Shown here piece by piece: positions 35,702 through 45,194 of a DNA stretch of 64,000 nt. A program made the position numbers and the translations under genes. Origin of the DNA: Desulfurobacterium sp. TC5-1. GTDB lineage: Bacteria > Aquificota > Aquificia > Desulfurobacteriales > Desulfurobacteriaceae. How positions within the stretch are numbered: the stretch's first letter is position 1; each line of letters opens with the position of its first letter. A model generated the notes under the pieces. That model was given only the letters and a program-made list of their open reading frames with translations. It did no database searches and was not told the origin of the DNA. The stretch is taken from assembly GCF_000421485.1 (NCBI RefSeq), contig NZ_ATXC01000001.1, positions 1 to 64,000 on the forward strand. Direction: 5' to 3'.

Positions 35702-37309
35702 TTAGCTCTTTTTCCTTCTATAGATGTAATAGACGCCACCTGCAAGGATAATAGGTGTGAATATCATTCCAAGTCCGAACGCTACTGCCGGAAAGTGACC
35801 ATATCCGAGTTCTACGAGCGGGAGTCTGTGCTCTGACCACCATGGACCATGACAGTCAAGACAGTGGAGAGCTTTTTCTTTTGGTAGAACACCATGGTTG
35901 AGCTGGAAGTACCTTGAGATTTCAACAAAGCTTTTTCCATCCCAGTACAGTCCTGCCGCTTTGGCGCCTGCTTTTATAGCTTTATCCCTGTTTCCGGTTG
36001 CAAAAATGATTCCTACCTTTATAGGTATTGGGACATTGTGCTTTGTATCATATGGAACAATGGCATAGTGATATTTAAATGGATAAATTTTTCCATCTTC
36101 CATGTTGCCCACAGGTTCTGTAAAGGAGATTTTTCCTAAAACGCCTTCAACGCCTTCGTCAGGTTTTTCAAGCTTGGCCGGATTGAGCTTGCCGTTAACA
36201 GTTGGAAGATAGAGTTTTCTTTTACCGTTCCACCACGCATATTCTGGAATGATGTTTTCTTTAATCTCCCTCTCCTCTCCCCATTTAACACCTTCAAATT
36301 TAATTTTACGCCAGTCTCTGTGGAGTTCGCTCTTGTGAATTACAGGTATATGACATGTTTGACATGCTATATGTTCTGTATGGAAGTGTTCTATGAACCA
36401 GCCTGTTACGCCTTTATGGGGATGTTTATGGCAATCGGTACATGAAACCGGTTTTGCTTCTCTTGAAAAAGTATCAACGCCGACAGTTCCAACCTTGTGA
36501 TTTCTGAATGCATGACAGTCAACACAGTCCATACCAGCAGCCATGTGGACATCTATATCTTTCGTTACTTTTTTTGTGAAGAGGGCAGATGAAAGATTTG
36601 GACGTTTGACGCCATCTCCACCACCTGAAAAGGCGTGACAGAGAAGGCATACATCTTTGGAAGGTTTTGCCATTATTTTTGATGCCACCTTTTGAAGGTC
36701 AATATTTGCCTCATAGTGCCATGTGCCGTTTTCATTCACGGGAACTTTCAGTCCTGTTTTGACACCTTTTCCACCGCCGTATCCTGCAAGGTGACATACG
36801 AGACAATCAATATCGGCTGCAGCCTCTTCAAACGTCATGTCCGGTCTGCCGGGTTTACCCATGCTGACACCGTGACACATAGAACATCCGCTCATCAGTA
36901 ATTTGCCGTTTATCTTATCTTCGTGTCCCGGCGGTGCTTTTTTAAGCATTACCTTTCCAATCCAGTTGACAGTTTTTGTTGTATTCCAGAAGATAGCCAT
37001 ACAGTAGTCGTTATAGTTGTGCCTTCCGCCGCCTTTAGGGTTGTGCAAGTTCACAACATCCTTTTCGTCATTGCTCATCTGGAAGTGGTAAGAGTGAAAA
37101 ACGTCTTCCACTTCTTTCTTGTGGCACGGAAGGCAGCTTTTTGCCCCTTCGTACTTTGTCCTTCCCAGCATTTTAAAGACTTCTGTGTGGTCTGCGTACC
37201 TGTTCTCTGCATCGGTGAACAGGCTTCTCCTTACAGCTGCGTGCCCGGCACCCGTAATTAACATAAAGCCGGCAGTAATAAGGGTGCACGTCTTTAGGGC
37301 CCTTTTCAT
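35702..37309 (-). CDS. Membrane-anchored octaheme cytochrome c (OTR-like family)
   Basis: A signal peptide (about 1-24), eight CxxCH haem sites (CLPCH from Cys59, CSMCH, CLVCH, CLLCH, CVDCH, CTDCH, CQTCH, CLDCH) and a single C-terminal membrane helix (about 505-530, ending YRRKKS) are seen, 535 aa. Shared features with the octaheme tetrathionate reductase family include GGGDGVKRPNLSSAL, IDVHMAAGMDCVDCH, ACQTCHIP, IPEYAWWNGK and LNHGVLPKEKALHCLDCH. Known relatives reduce tetrathionate, nitrite or hydroxylamine in vitro. The added anchor would fix it to the periplasmic face of the inner membrane, near the hydrogenase encoded divergently. Confidence 0.85.
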   Translation of the reverse strand: MKRALKTCTLITAGFMLITGAGHAAVRRSLFTDAENRYADHTEVFKMLGRTKYEGAKSCLPCHKKEVEDVFHSYHFQMSNDEKDVVNLHNPKGGGRHNYNDYCMAIFWNTTKTVNWIGKVMLKKAPPGHEDKINGKLLMSGCSMCHGVSMGKPGRPDMTFEEAAADIDCLVCHLAGYGGGKGVKTGLKVPVNENGTWHYEANIDLQKVASKIMAKPSKDVCLLCHAFSGGGDGVKRPNLSSALFTKKVTKDIDVHMAAGMDCVDCHAFRNHKVGTVGVDTFSREAKPVSCTDCHKHPHKGVTGWFIEHFHTEHIACQTCHIPVIHKSELHRDWRKIKFEGVKWGEEREIKENIIPEYAWWNGKRKLYLPTVNGKLNPAKLEKPDEGVEGVLGKISFTEPVGNMEDGKIYPFKYHYAIVPYDTKHNVPIPIKVGIIFATGNRDKAIKAGAKAAGLYWDGKSFVEISRYFQLNHGVLPKEKALHCLDCHGPWWSEHRLPLVELGYGHFPAVAFGLGMIFTPIILAGGVYYIYRRKKS

Positions 37310-37352
37310 GCTTGCCTCCTTATAATTTGTTTAGGTGAATATCTTAATAAGT

Positions 37353-37381
37353 AGTATATATTTCCGATAGATGTATGTCAA
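37353..37381 (-). promoter_or_regulatory. Promoter of the octaheme cytochrome gene
   Basis: On the minus strand TTGACA (37381-37376), exactly 17 bases, TATACT (37358-37353), about 45 bases before the ATG. The start site has GGAGG. Confidence 0.75.
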
Positions 37382-37534
37382 TTCTTTCATAAAAAAACAT
37401 AATAGATGCTGAATAAAATAGTAATCAAGAAATCAAGAGAAAAAGAGATTTAGAAAAAGATGTAACTTTTTGATATAAAAGTAAAACCGAAGTAGCACCA
37501 AATCTATATTAGATACCACTAATATAAGAAAGTA

Positions 37535-37563
37535 TTGACTTGTCCGAAAGAGACTCTTATAAT
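37535..37563 (+). promoter_or_regulatory. Promoter of the hydrogenase operon
   Basis: TTGACT (37535-37540), 17 bases, TATAAT (37558-37563), 43 bases before the ATG. The rest of the 297-base divergent gap (37310-37606) is AT-rich and shows no other clear feature. Confidence 0.75.
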
Positions 37564-37606
37564 CAGATTACAGTATTGTCCAATCCAAGAAAAGGAGGGT
37601 TTAAAC

Positions 37607-38686
37607 ATGGACAGAAACATGTTCACGGGGGGATTTCCAGGAACAATCTCCCGTCGTGGTTTCTTGCGTGCTTGTGCTATAGCCACAGCGGCTATGGGGC
37701 TTCCAATGGAAATGGTATCAAAGGTGGCTGAAGCTGCAGAAGACCCTAAGAGACCGAGAGTCGTTTGGCTTCATTTTCAGGAGTGTACAGGATGCTCCGA
37801 GTCTCTCTTGAGGGCTTCACATCCAGACCTTGCTACCTTAATACTTGACCTCATTGATCTTCAGTATCATGAAACTCTTATGGCTGGTGCAGGACCTCAG
37901 GCTGAAGAAGCTTTTGAAAAGGCTATTGAAGAGCCAAACTACATTCTTGTGGTTGAGGGTTCTATCCCAACCGGTGACTGTGAAGATTTCTGTATGATTG
38001 GTGGCCACTCTGCTGCTCATAACCTTAAGAGAGCCGCAAAGAACGCTCTTGCAATTATTAACATCGGTACATGTTCAGCTTATGGTGGTCTTCCTGCTGC
38101 AAGACCGAATCCAACAAAGGCAGTTGGAACCGGTGATATTATTAAGGATAAGCCAATTCTTAACATACCTGGTTGTCCACCTAACCCACACAACTTCCTT
38201 TCTGCGGTTCTTTACTTCCTCACATTTAAGAAGCTTCCTCCAACAGATATTTACGGAAGGCCACTCTTTGCTTACGGAAGGAGAATTCACGATCACTGTG
38301 AAAGAAGACCTCATTTTGACGAAGGAAGATATGTTGAGCAGTTTGGTGATGAGGGACACAGGCGTGGTTACTGTCTCTATAAGATGGGATGTAAAGCTCC
38401 AGAAACATTCTCTAACTGCTCAATAATCAGATTTAATGATGTTGAAGTATGGCCTGTTTCCGTTGGTAACGGTTGTTACGGATGTACAGAGCCGAATTTC
38501 TGGGATACTATGACACCATTCCACGAAAGATTACCAGGTGTAAGCTTACCTGTTAATGGTGGAATAATTGCAAATGCCACAAACATTGGTAAGAAGGCTC
38601 TTGGCATAACAGCAGCAGCTCTTGCTATCCACGCTGGTATTGGTGTTGCTAAAAGTTTGGCAAAAGGCAAAAAAGAGGAAGAATAA
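37607..38686 (+). CDS. hyaA: Uptake [NiFe] hydrogenase small subunit
   Basis: The 359-aa small subunit passes electrons from the [NiFe] site through three Fe-S clusters. A Tat signal (SRRGFLRAC, residues 15-23) sends the folded dimer to the periplasm. Cluster cysteines include QECTGCSESLLRA, GTCSAYGG, IPGCPPNPHNF, the C-terminal HDHCERR, KMGCKAPETFSNC and CYGCTEPNFWD. A C-terminal hydrophobic helix anchors it. ATG 37607 has AAGGAGGG upstream; the frame extension to 37535 starts inside the promoter. First gene of the operon. Confidence 0.96.
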   Translation: MDRNMFTGGFPGTISRRGFLRACAIATAAMGLPMEMVSKVAEAAEDPKRPRVVWLHFQECTGCSESLLRASHPDLATLILDLIDLQYHETLMAGAGPQAEEAFEKAIEEPNYILVVEGSIPTGDCEDFCMIGGHSAAHNLKRAAKNALAIINIGTCSAYGGLPAARPNPTKAVGTGDIIKDKPILNIPGCPPNPHNFLSAVLYFLTFKKLPPTDIYGRPLFAYGRRIHDHCERRPHFDEGRYVEQFGDEGHRRGYCLYKMGCKAPETFSNCSIIRFNDVEVWPVSVGNGCYGCTEPNFWDTMTPFHERLPGVSLPVNGGIIANATNIGKKALGITAAALAIHAGIGVAKSLAKGKKEEE

Positions 38687-38719
38687 ATTTTAAATAAAAC
38701 CCCAGACGGAGGTTAAACT

Positions 38720-40444
38720 ATGGCTAAGAGAGTAGTTGTTGACCCTATTACGAGAATTGAGGGTCACTTACGTATAGAGGTTGCGGTAGAAAACGGCAGA
38801 ATTAAAGATGCTGTTTCTTCTGCTCAGATGTGGAGAGGTCTTGAAAACATCCTTATTGGAAGAAAGGCAGATGATGCCTGGATGTTTGCTCAGAGAACTT
38901 GCGGTGTTTGTACAACAGTTCACGCTATTGCGTCTGTTAGATCGGTTGAAAATGCTCTTAAGCTTGAAATTCCTTACAACGCACAGATGGTAAGAAACAT
39001 TATTATTGCTGCTCATGCACTTCAGGATCACATTGTTCACTTCTATCATCTTTCTGCTCTAGACTGGGTTGATATTGTTTCAGCTCTCAAGGCAGATCCA
39101 AAGAAAGCTGCAGCAATAGCAGACAGCTATCAGAACTGGAAACTCAACGGTGATTCTGTATTCAGGGCAGTTCAGGAAAAACTCAAGAAATTTGCAGCTT
39201 CAGGGCAGCTTGGCCCATTTGCAAGTGGTTACTGGGGACACCCGGCAATGATACTTCCACCGGAAGTAAACCTCATTGCCGTTACCCACTATCTCCAGGC
39301 TCTTGACTTCCAGAGAAAGGCATGTCAGGCAATTGCTATTCTTGGTGGTAAGAACCCACACATCCAGAACCTTGCAGTTGGTGGTGTTTCTACAGCTATC
39401 AATCCTGACAATGTGGCTACACTTAACATGGAAAGACTTGAGTACATTAAAACACTTCTTGATGATGTCAAAGATTTTGTTCAGAACTGCTATCTTCCTG
39501 ATGTTATTGCTATTGCATCTTTCTACAAAGACTGGCTCGCTTACGGTAAGACAGGTGAATACTACCTTGCTGTTCCTGATCTTCCTCAGGATACAAAAGG
39601 AGAAACATTTGACCTTCCAGGTGGAACGGTAGTTAACAACAAGGTTACACCTATTAAGAGCTTCTACGATCCATACTTTATTAATAACGTTGCTGAAAAC
39701 ATTACTCACGCCTGGTACGACGGTGACTGGACAAGGCATCCCTGGGAAGAAGAGACAGTTCCTAAGTACACCGGCTTTAAGTCTGACGGAACGGTTGATG
39801 AGAATGGTAAATACTCCTGGTCTAAGGCACCAAGATTTAAGGTTAATGGTGAATATGTTCCTATGGAAGTTGGTCCTCTTTCTCAGGTTCTTGCGGGATA
39901 TCTTCAAGGGCATGCTCTTACTAAGAAATGGGCTGACTACGCACTGAACCAGCTCAGCAGCATGGCTGGAACAAAGGTTACAATTGAAAACCTCAAGTCA
40001 ACACCGGGTCGCCACCTTGCGAGAGCAATCAGAGCTGCAATGATGGCAGACCTTGCTATCAAGCAGTGGGAGCAGCTTGTTAACAATATCGGAAGAGGTG
40101 ATCTTGAAATCTTCAATCCACCATCCTATCCGCAGGGAGAAATTAGAGGTTGCGGATTCCATGAAGCACCTCGTGGTGTTCTCTCTCACTGGTGTGTTGT
40201 TCACAATGGTGGCATTCTTAAAAATTATCAGGAAGTTGTTCCTTCTACATGGAATGCTGGTCCAAGAGATAGTAAGGGACAGAGAGGACCATACGAAAAT
40301 GCTCTTATCGGTAATCCAATTGCCGATCCTGAGAAACCTCTTGAAGTTCTCAGAACTGTTCACTCATTTGACCCATGTATCGCATGTGCTGTTCACATGA
40401 TTGATCCAGAGGGTAAGGAAATAGTTAAAGTTAAAGCTCTGTAA
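38720..40444 (+). CDS. hyaB: Uptake [NiFe] hydrogenase large subunit
   Basis: The 574-aa catalytic subunit oxidises H2 at the Ni-Fe centre. The Ni ligands are in RTCGVCTTVHA (Cys61, Cys64) and DPCIACAVH (Cys553, Cys556); all four are Cys, not selenocysteine. The protein ends 15 residues after His559, the usual peptide that the maturation protease removes once nickel is in. IEGHLRIEV at the start is typical. The hairpin after the stop may adjust the ratio with the cytochrome gene. Confidence 0.97.
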   Translation: MAKRVVVDPITRIEGHLRIEVAVENGRIKDAVSSAQMWRGLENILIGRKADDAWMFAQRTCGVCTTVHAIASVRSVENALKLEIPYNAQMVRNIIIAAHALQDHIVHFYHLSALDWVDIVSALKADPKKAAAIADSYQNWKLNGDSVFRAVQEKLKKFAASGQLGPFASGYWGHPAMILPPEVNLIAVTHYLQALDFQRKACQAIAILGGKNPHIQNLAVGGVSTAINPDNVATLNMERLEYIKTLLDDVKDFVQNCYLPDVIAIASFYKDWLAYGKTGEYYLAVPDLPQDTKGETFDLPGGTVVNNKVTPIKSFYDPYFINNVAENITHAWYDGDWTRHPWEEETVPKYTGFKSDGTVDENGKYSWSKAPRFKVNGEYVPMEVGPLSQVLAGYLQGHALTKKWADYALNQLSSMAGTKVTIENLKSTPGRHLARAIRAAMMADLAIKQWEQLVNNIGRGDLEIFNPPSYPQGEIRGCGFHEAPRGVLSHWCVVHNGGILKNYQEVVPSTWNAGPRDSKGQRGPYENALIGNPIADPEKPLEVLRTVHSFDPCIACAVHMIDPEGKEIVKVKAL

Positions 40445-40449
40445 TTTGT

Positions 40450-40465
40450 GGGGGCTTTTGCCCCC
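40450..40465 (+). terminator. Hairpin between the large subunit and cytochrome b genes
   Basis: GGGGGC-TTTT-GCCCCC, a strong 6-bp stem with only two T after it. It is more likely an RNA-stabilising or attenuating hairpin within the operon than a full stop. Confidence 0.45.
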
Positions 40466-40489
40466 TTAACTTCCTCAAGGAGGGAACTA

Positions 40490-41149
40490 ATGGCAGGTCA
40501 TGGAAAAGATTATGAAAAGGTGTATGTTTGGAGCGTCCTGCTCAGGGTTTACCACTGGGTGTTTGCTCTTTCCATATTTGTCCTGATTGCCACGGGCCTT
40601 TACATAGATTGGCCGTGGACAAATACATGGATGGAAGGAAGCCATCAGTGGCCTATGGCTATGGCTAGATACATTCACTATGTTGCAGGAATGCTCTTTA
40701 CAATGGCTGTTATTACAAGAATTTACCTGTGGTTTTTCGGTAATAAGCATGAAAAGGTGTGGGACTTTGCTCCTATTACGCCGAGGAATATTAAGAACAT
40801 GATAACTACATCCTTTTACTATGCTTACCTTACTGACAGCCACGAGCACAGAACAGGTCACAACGCTATGGCAGGTATGTCATACGTTATGACTATTTTC
40901 CTAGCAGTGGTTCAGTTTATTACAGGTTTCTACCTCCTCTATCCTGAAAACAGTTTCTTTGTAAGCCTCGGTTCTATTTTTGGGACTCAGCAAACTGCAA
41001 GATTTATTCACCACATTCTCAACTGGTATTTCGCAATCTTTGCGCTTGTTCACATCTACATCGCTTCCTGGAATGATATTAGAAATCCTGAGGGACTTAT
41101 ATCGTCTATCTTCTCAGGGTATAAGTTCTTCCCTAAGGATCATCACTGA
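40490..41149 (+). CDS. hyaC: Ni/Fe-hydrogenase cytochrome b subunit
   Basis: This 219-aa di-haem cytochrome b passes electrons from the hydrogenase to the menaquinone pool. Four to five membrane segments are seen, with haem-ligand His in RVYHWVFALSIFVLIATGLYI, ARYIHYVAGMLF, and HHILNWYFAIFALVHIYIA. ATG 40490 has AAGGAGG upstream. Gene order small, large, cytochrome is the standard group 1 arrangement. Confidence 0.94.
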   Translation: MAGHGKDYEKVYVWSVLLRVYHWVFALSIFVLIATGLYIDWPWTNTWMEGSHQWPMAMARYIHYVAGMLFTMAVITRIYLWFFGNKHEKVWDFAPITPRNIKNMITTSFYYAYLTDSHEHRTGHNAMAGMSYVMTIFLAVVQFITGFYLLYPENSFFVSLGSIFGTQQTARFIHHILNWYFAIFALVHIYIASWNDIRNPEGLISSIFSGYKFFPKDHH

Positions 41150-41170
41150 TTGCTGAAAGTGGTATATAAT

Positions 41171-41203
41171 AAGGGGGGAGATTTTTCTCCCCCTTATTTT
41201 TTT
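41171..41203 (+). terminator. Terminator of the hydrogenase operon
   Basis: AAGGGGGGAG and CTCCCCCTT pair around a T-rich loop and are followed by ATTTTTTT. It separates the structural genes from the maturation genes. Confidence 0.9.
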
Positions 41204-41265
41204 GGTGGTTTTACTAAAGGGGAGAGACCCTTTTGGTAAGACTATCAACTTTTAAAGGAGAGAGC

Positions 41266-41802
41266 ATGGAAAAGATTGGCATAATGGGTGTTGGCAACAT
41301 CCTTCTTGGTGATGAGGGTTTTGGTGTTCATTTTATAGAGTACTTTAAAAAGCGGTATGATGTTCCGGAGAATGTTGAACTTATAGATGGTGGAACGGCT
41401 GGAATATTTCTTTCACCTTTGATAGATTACATAAAAAAGCTCATAATAATAGATGTTGTAGCTGTTGATGCAGAGCCCGGTTCTCTCTTTACTTATGATA
41501 AAGAGGATTTTTATATAGATAATCTTCCTCTTAAGCTTTCTCCCCACCAGATAGGACTCCAGGAGGTTTTACTGCTTAACGATATAAAAGGTTCATGTCC
41601 TGAATATGTGAAACTTATAGGTGTTGTTCCTGCGTCTCTTGAGCCTGATACAGAGCTTTCACCTATTTTAAAAGAGAAACTTAAAGATGTTGAAAAACTT
41701 GTGATAGAAGAACTTGAGGCTCTTGGGGTTAAAGTTAAACCAAAGGCAGCATCTGGCGAGGAAGAGCGGATATGGTGGGAAAGGGATAAAAAGGAGGTTT
41801 AG
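41266..41802 (+). CDS. hyaD: Hydrogenase maturation protease (HyaD/HybD family)
   Basis: It cleaves the C-terminal peptide of the large subunit after nickel insertion. It opens IGIMGVGNILLGDEGFGVHFIEY, with the nickel-sensing Glu in DEGFG, continues LIDGGTAGIFLSPLI and IIDVVAVDAEPGS, and has SPHQIGLQEVLLL with the His ligand. ATG 41266 follows AAAGGAG. 178 aa, slightly longer than usual because of a charged C-terminal tail. One base from hypC. Confidence 0.94.
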   Translation: MEKIGIMGVGNILLGDEGFGVHFIEYFKKRYDVPENVELIDGGTAGIFLSPLIDYIKKLIIIDVVAVDAEPGSLFTYDKEDFYIDNLPLKLSPHQIGLQEVLLLNDIKGSCPEYVKLIGVVPASLEPDTELSPILKEKLKDVEKLVIEELEALGVKVKPKAASGEEERIWWERDKKEV

Positions 41803-41803
41803 T

Positions 41804-42043
41804 ATGTGCGTTGGCGTACCTATGAAGATAGTGGAGATAAACTATCCTATGGCTGTTGCAGAAGCAAAAGGTGTTAAGAGGAATATAAATTTGATGCTTA
41901 TTCCCGAAGATGAGGTTAAGGTTGGGGATTATGTAATGGTTCATGTTGGTAGCGCCATAGAGGTTATAAGTGAAGAAGCGGCTAGCGAAATATGGGAAGC
42001 ATTAGATGAGCTTATTGAATTTATGGATCAGGAGACTGGCTGA
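41804..42043 (+). CDS. hypC: Hydrogenase maturation chaperone HypC
   Basis: HypC carries the Fe(CN)2CO unit with HypD. It begins MCVGVPMKIVEI, with the essential Cys2 and the conserved Pro, followed by VKVGDYVMVHVGSAIEVI. 79 aa. The ATG is one base after the protease stop, and its stop overlaps the hypA start by one base. Confidence 0.95.
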   Translation: MCVGVPMKIVEINYPMAVAEAKGVKRNINLMLIPEDEVKVGDYVMVHVGSAIEVISEEAASEIWEALDELIEFMDQETG

Positions 42044-42393
42044 TGCACGAAACCTCTCTTGTAATGGGAATGTTTGATAACATCGTGAAGGTTGCAGAAA
42101 AAGAGAATGCCAAAAAGGTTTTAAAGGTCAGAGTAAAAATAGGGAAATTGGCAGGTGTTGTGATAGATTCTTTCATTTTTGCCTTTGACTCTTTGAAAGG
42201 TGAGTATCCTTATATGAAGGACGCAGTTTTGGAGATAGTGGAAGTTCCTGCTGTTTACAGGTGTTTTGACTGCGGTGAAGAGTTTGAAGTTGATAACGCC
42301 TATTTCCCTGAATGTCCAAAGTGCGGTTCTTTAAATGTTATGATGATTTCTGGAGAGGAGTTAGAAGTTGTTGATATAGAGATTGATGTTTAG
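42043..42393 (+). CDS. hypA: Hydrogenase nickel-insertion protein HypA
   Basis: HypA binds nickel through its N-terminal Met-His-Glu (MHETSL) and a structural zinc through two CxxC pairs (CFDCGEEF and CPKCGSL). 116 aa is normal. It works with HypB, encoded next. Confidence 0.96.
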   Translation: MHETSLVMGMFDNIVKVAEKENAKKVLKVRVKIGKLAGVVIDSFIFAFDSLKGEYPYMKDAVLEIVEVPAVYRCFDCGEEFEVDNAYFPECPKCGSLNVMMISGEELEVVDIEIDV

Positions 42394-42402
42394 GAGGAGA
42401 TT

Positions 42403-43149
42403 ATGTGTGACGTTTGCGGGTGTGGAACGCCTTCTCACGAACATGAACATACTCATGAGCACAGCCATGAAAGTGTCAAAACCGTTAGGCTTGAAGAGAG
42501 TCTTTTTAAGCAGAATGATAAATATGCTGAGGAGAACAGAAAGCATTTTGACGAGAAAAATCTACTTGCTATTAATCTGATAAGCTCTCCCGGTTCAGGT
42601 AAAACGACACTTCTTGAAAAGACGGTTGAGAGGTTGAAGAATGAGTTTACTATTGGTGTCCTTGAGGGAGACATTGAGACAGAGAGGGATGCTGAAAGGG
42701 TAAGGGCTAAGGGCGCTTACGCTGTTCAGCTTACGACAGGAGGTGCCTGTCATTTAGAGGCGCCCCTTGTTCATAAAGGGTTTCACGCTCTTGAGCATCA
42801 GCTTGAAGGGAAAGAACTTGACGTTCTCTTTATAGAGAACGTTGGAAACCTTGTTTGTCCAACCTCTTTTGACCTTGGCGAGCATGTTAGGGTGGTTCTG
42901 GTTTCTGTGCCGGAAGGTCCTGATAAACCTGCCAAGTATCCAAAAGCTTTTAAAACTTCAGATGTTTTTATAATTTCGAAAATAGATCTTCTTCCCTACT
43001 TTGATTTTGATATTGAAAAGGTGAAAAAAGAAGCTCTTTCTCTCAACCCAAAACTTAAGATTTTCACAATTTCGACGGTTACCGGTGAAGGGCTTGATGA
43101 GTGGATTGAATATTTGAAAGAGCTTATAAAAAATAAGAAAGGCGTTTAA
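42403..43149 (+). CDS. hypB: Hydrogenase nickel-insertion GTPase HypB
   Basis: HypB is the GTPase that drives nickel insertion. It opens with the nickel motif CDVCGCG and a His-rich stretch (HEHEHTHEHSHE) that may store nickel, then the P-loop SSPGSGKTTLLE, GDIETERDAERVRA, GGACHLEA and IENVGNLVCP. 248 aa. It closes the protease-hypC-hypA-hypB operon; hypE is at 9.3-10.3 kb. Confidence 0.96.
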   Translation: MCDVCGCGTPSHEHEHTHEHSHESVKTVRLEESLFKQNDKYAEENRKHFDEKNLLAINLISSPGSGKTTLLEKTVERLKNEFTIGVLEGDIETERDAERVRAKGAYAVQLTTGGACHLEAPLVHKGFHALEHQLEGKELDVLFIENVGNLVCPTSFDLGEHVRVVLVSVPEGPDKPAKYPKAFKTSDVFIISKIDLLPYFDFDIEKVKKEALSLNPKLKIFTISTVTGEGLDEWIEYLKELIKNKKGV

Positions 43150-43178
43150 GGTGAAGGGGCTTTTCCCCTTGCCTTTTT
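43148..43178 (+). terminator. Terminator of the hyp operon
   Basis: AAGGGG and CCCCTT pair around a T-rich loop, extended by AAGG/CCTT outside, followed by five T. Confidence 0.82.
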
Positions 43179-43214
43179 ATGTTTCGATCATATATTTTTC
43201 TCTGTGATTTTTCT

Positions 43215-43291
43215 GCCCACGTGGCTCAGGAGGTTAGAGCGCACCCTTGGTAAGGGTGAGGTCGGCGGTTCAACTCCGCCCGTGGGCACCA
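43215..43291 (+). tRNA. tRNA-Thr (GGU anticodon)
   Basis: GCCCACG/CGTGGGC acceptor arms, anticodon loop TTGGTAA in CACCC...GGGTG, T-arm GGCGGTTCAACTCCGCC, encoded CCA. 77 nt. Confidence 0.95.
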
Positions 43292-43310
43292 CCTGTAAAA
43301 GAGGGGAAAT

Positions 43311-45181
<1,871 letters not shown>

Positions 45182-45182
45182 C

Positions 45183-45194
45183 TATAATAAAAGT
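45183..45194 (+). promoter_or_regulatory. -10 box placed for a leaderless mRNA
   Basis: TATAAT (45183-45188) ends six bases before the ATG at 45195, so transcription would begin at or within a base or two of the start codon. No ribosome-binding sequence is seen before that ATG. The -35 is unclear. Confidence 0.5.

Noticed and set aside
37382-37534. AT-rich block between the octaheme and hydrogenase promoters as an origin or small RNA gene
   Set aside because: No repeated DnaA-like boxes, stable hairpin or terminator was found; it reads as ordinary divergent-promoter DNA.
38720-40444. Hydrogenase large subunit as a [NiFeSe] selenoprotein
   Set aside because: All four nickel-ligand codons read as Cys, with no in-frame TGA.
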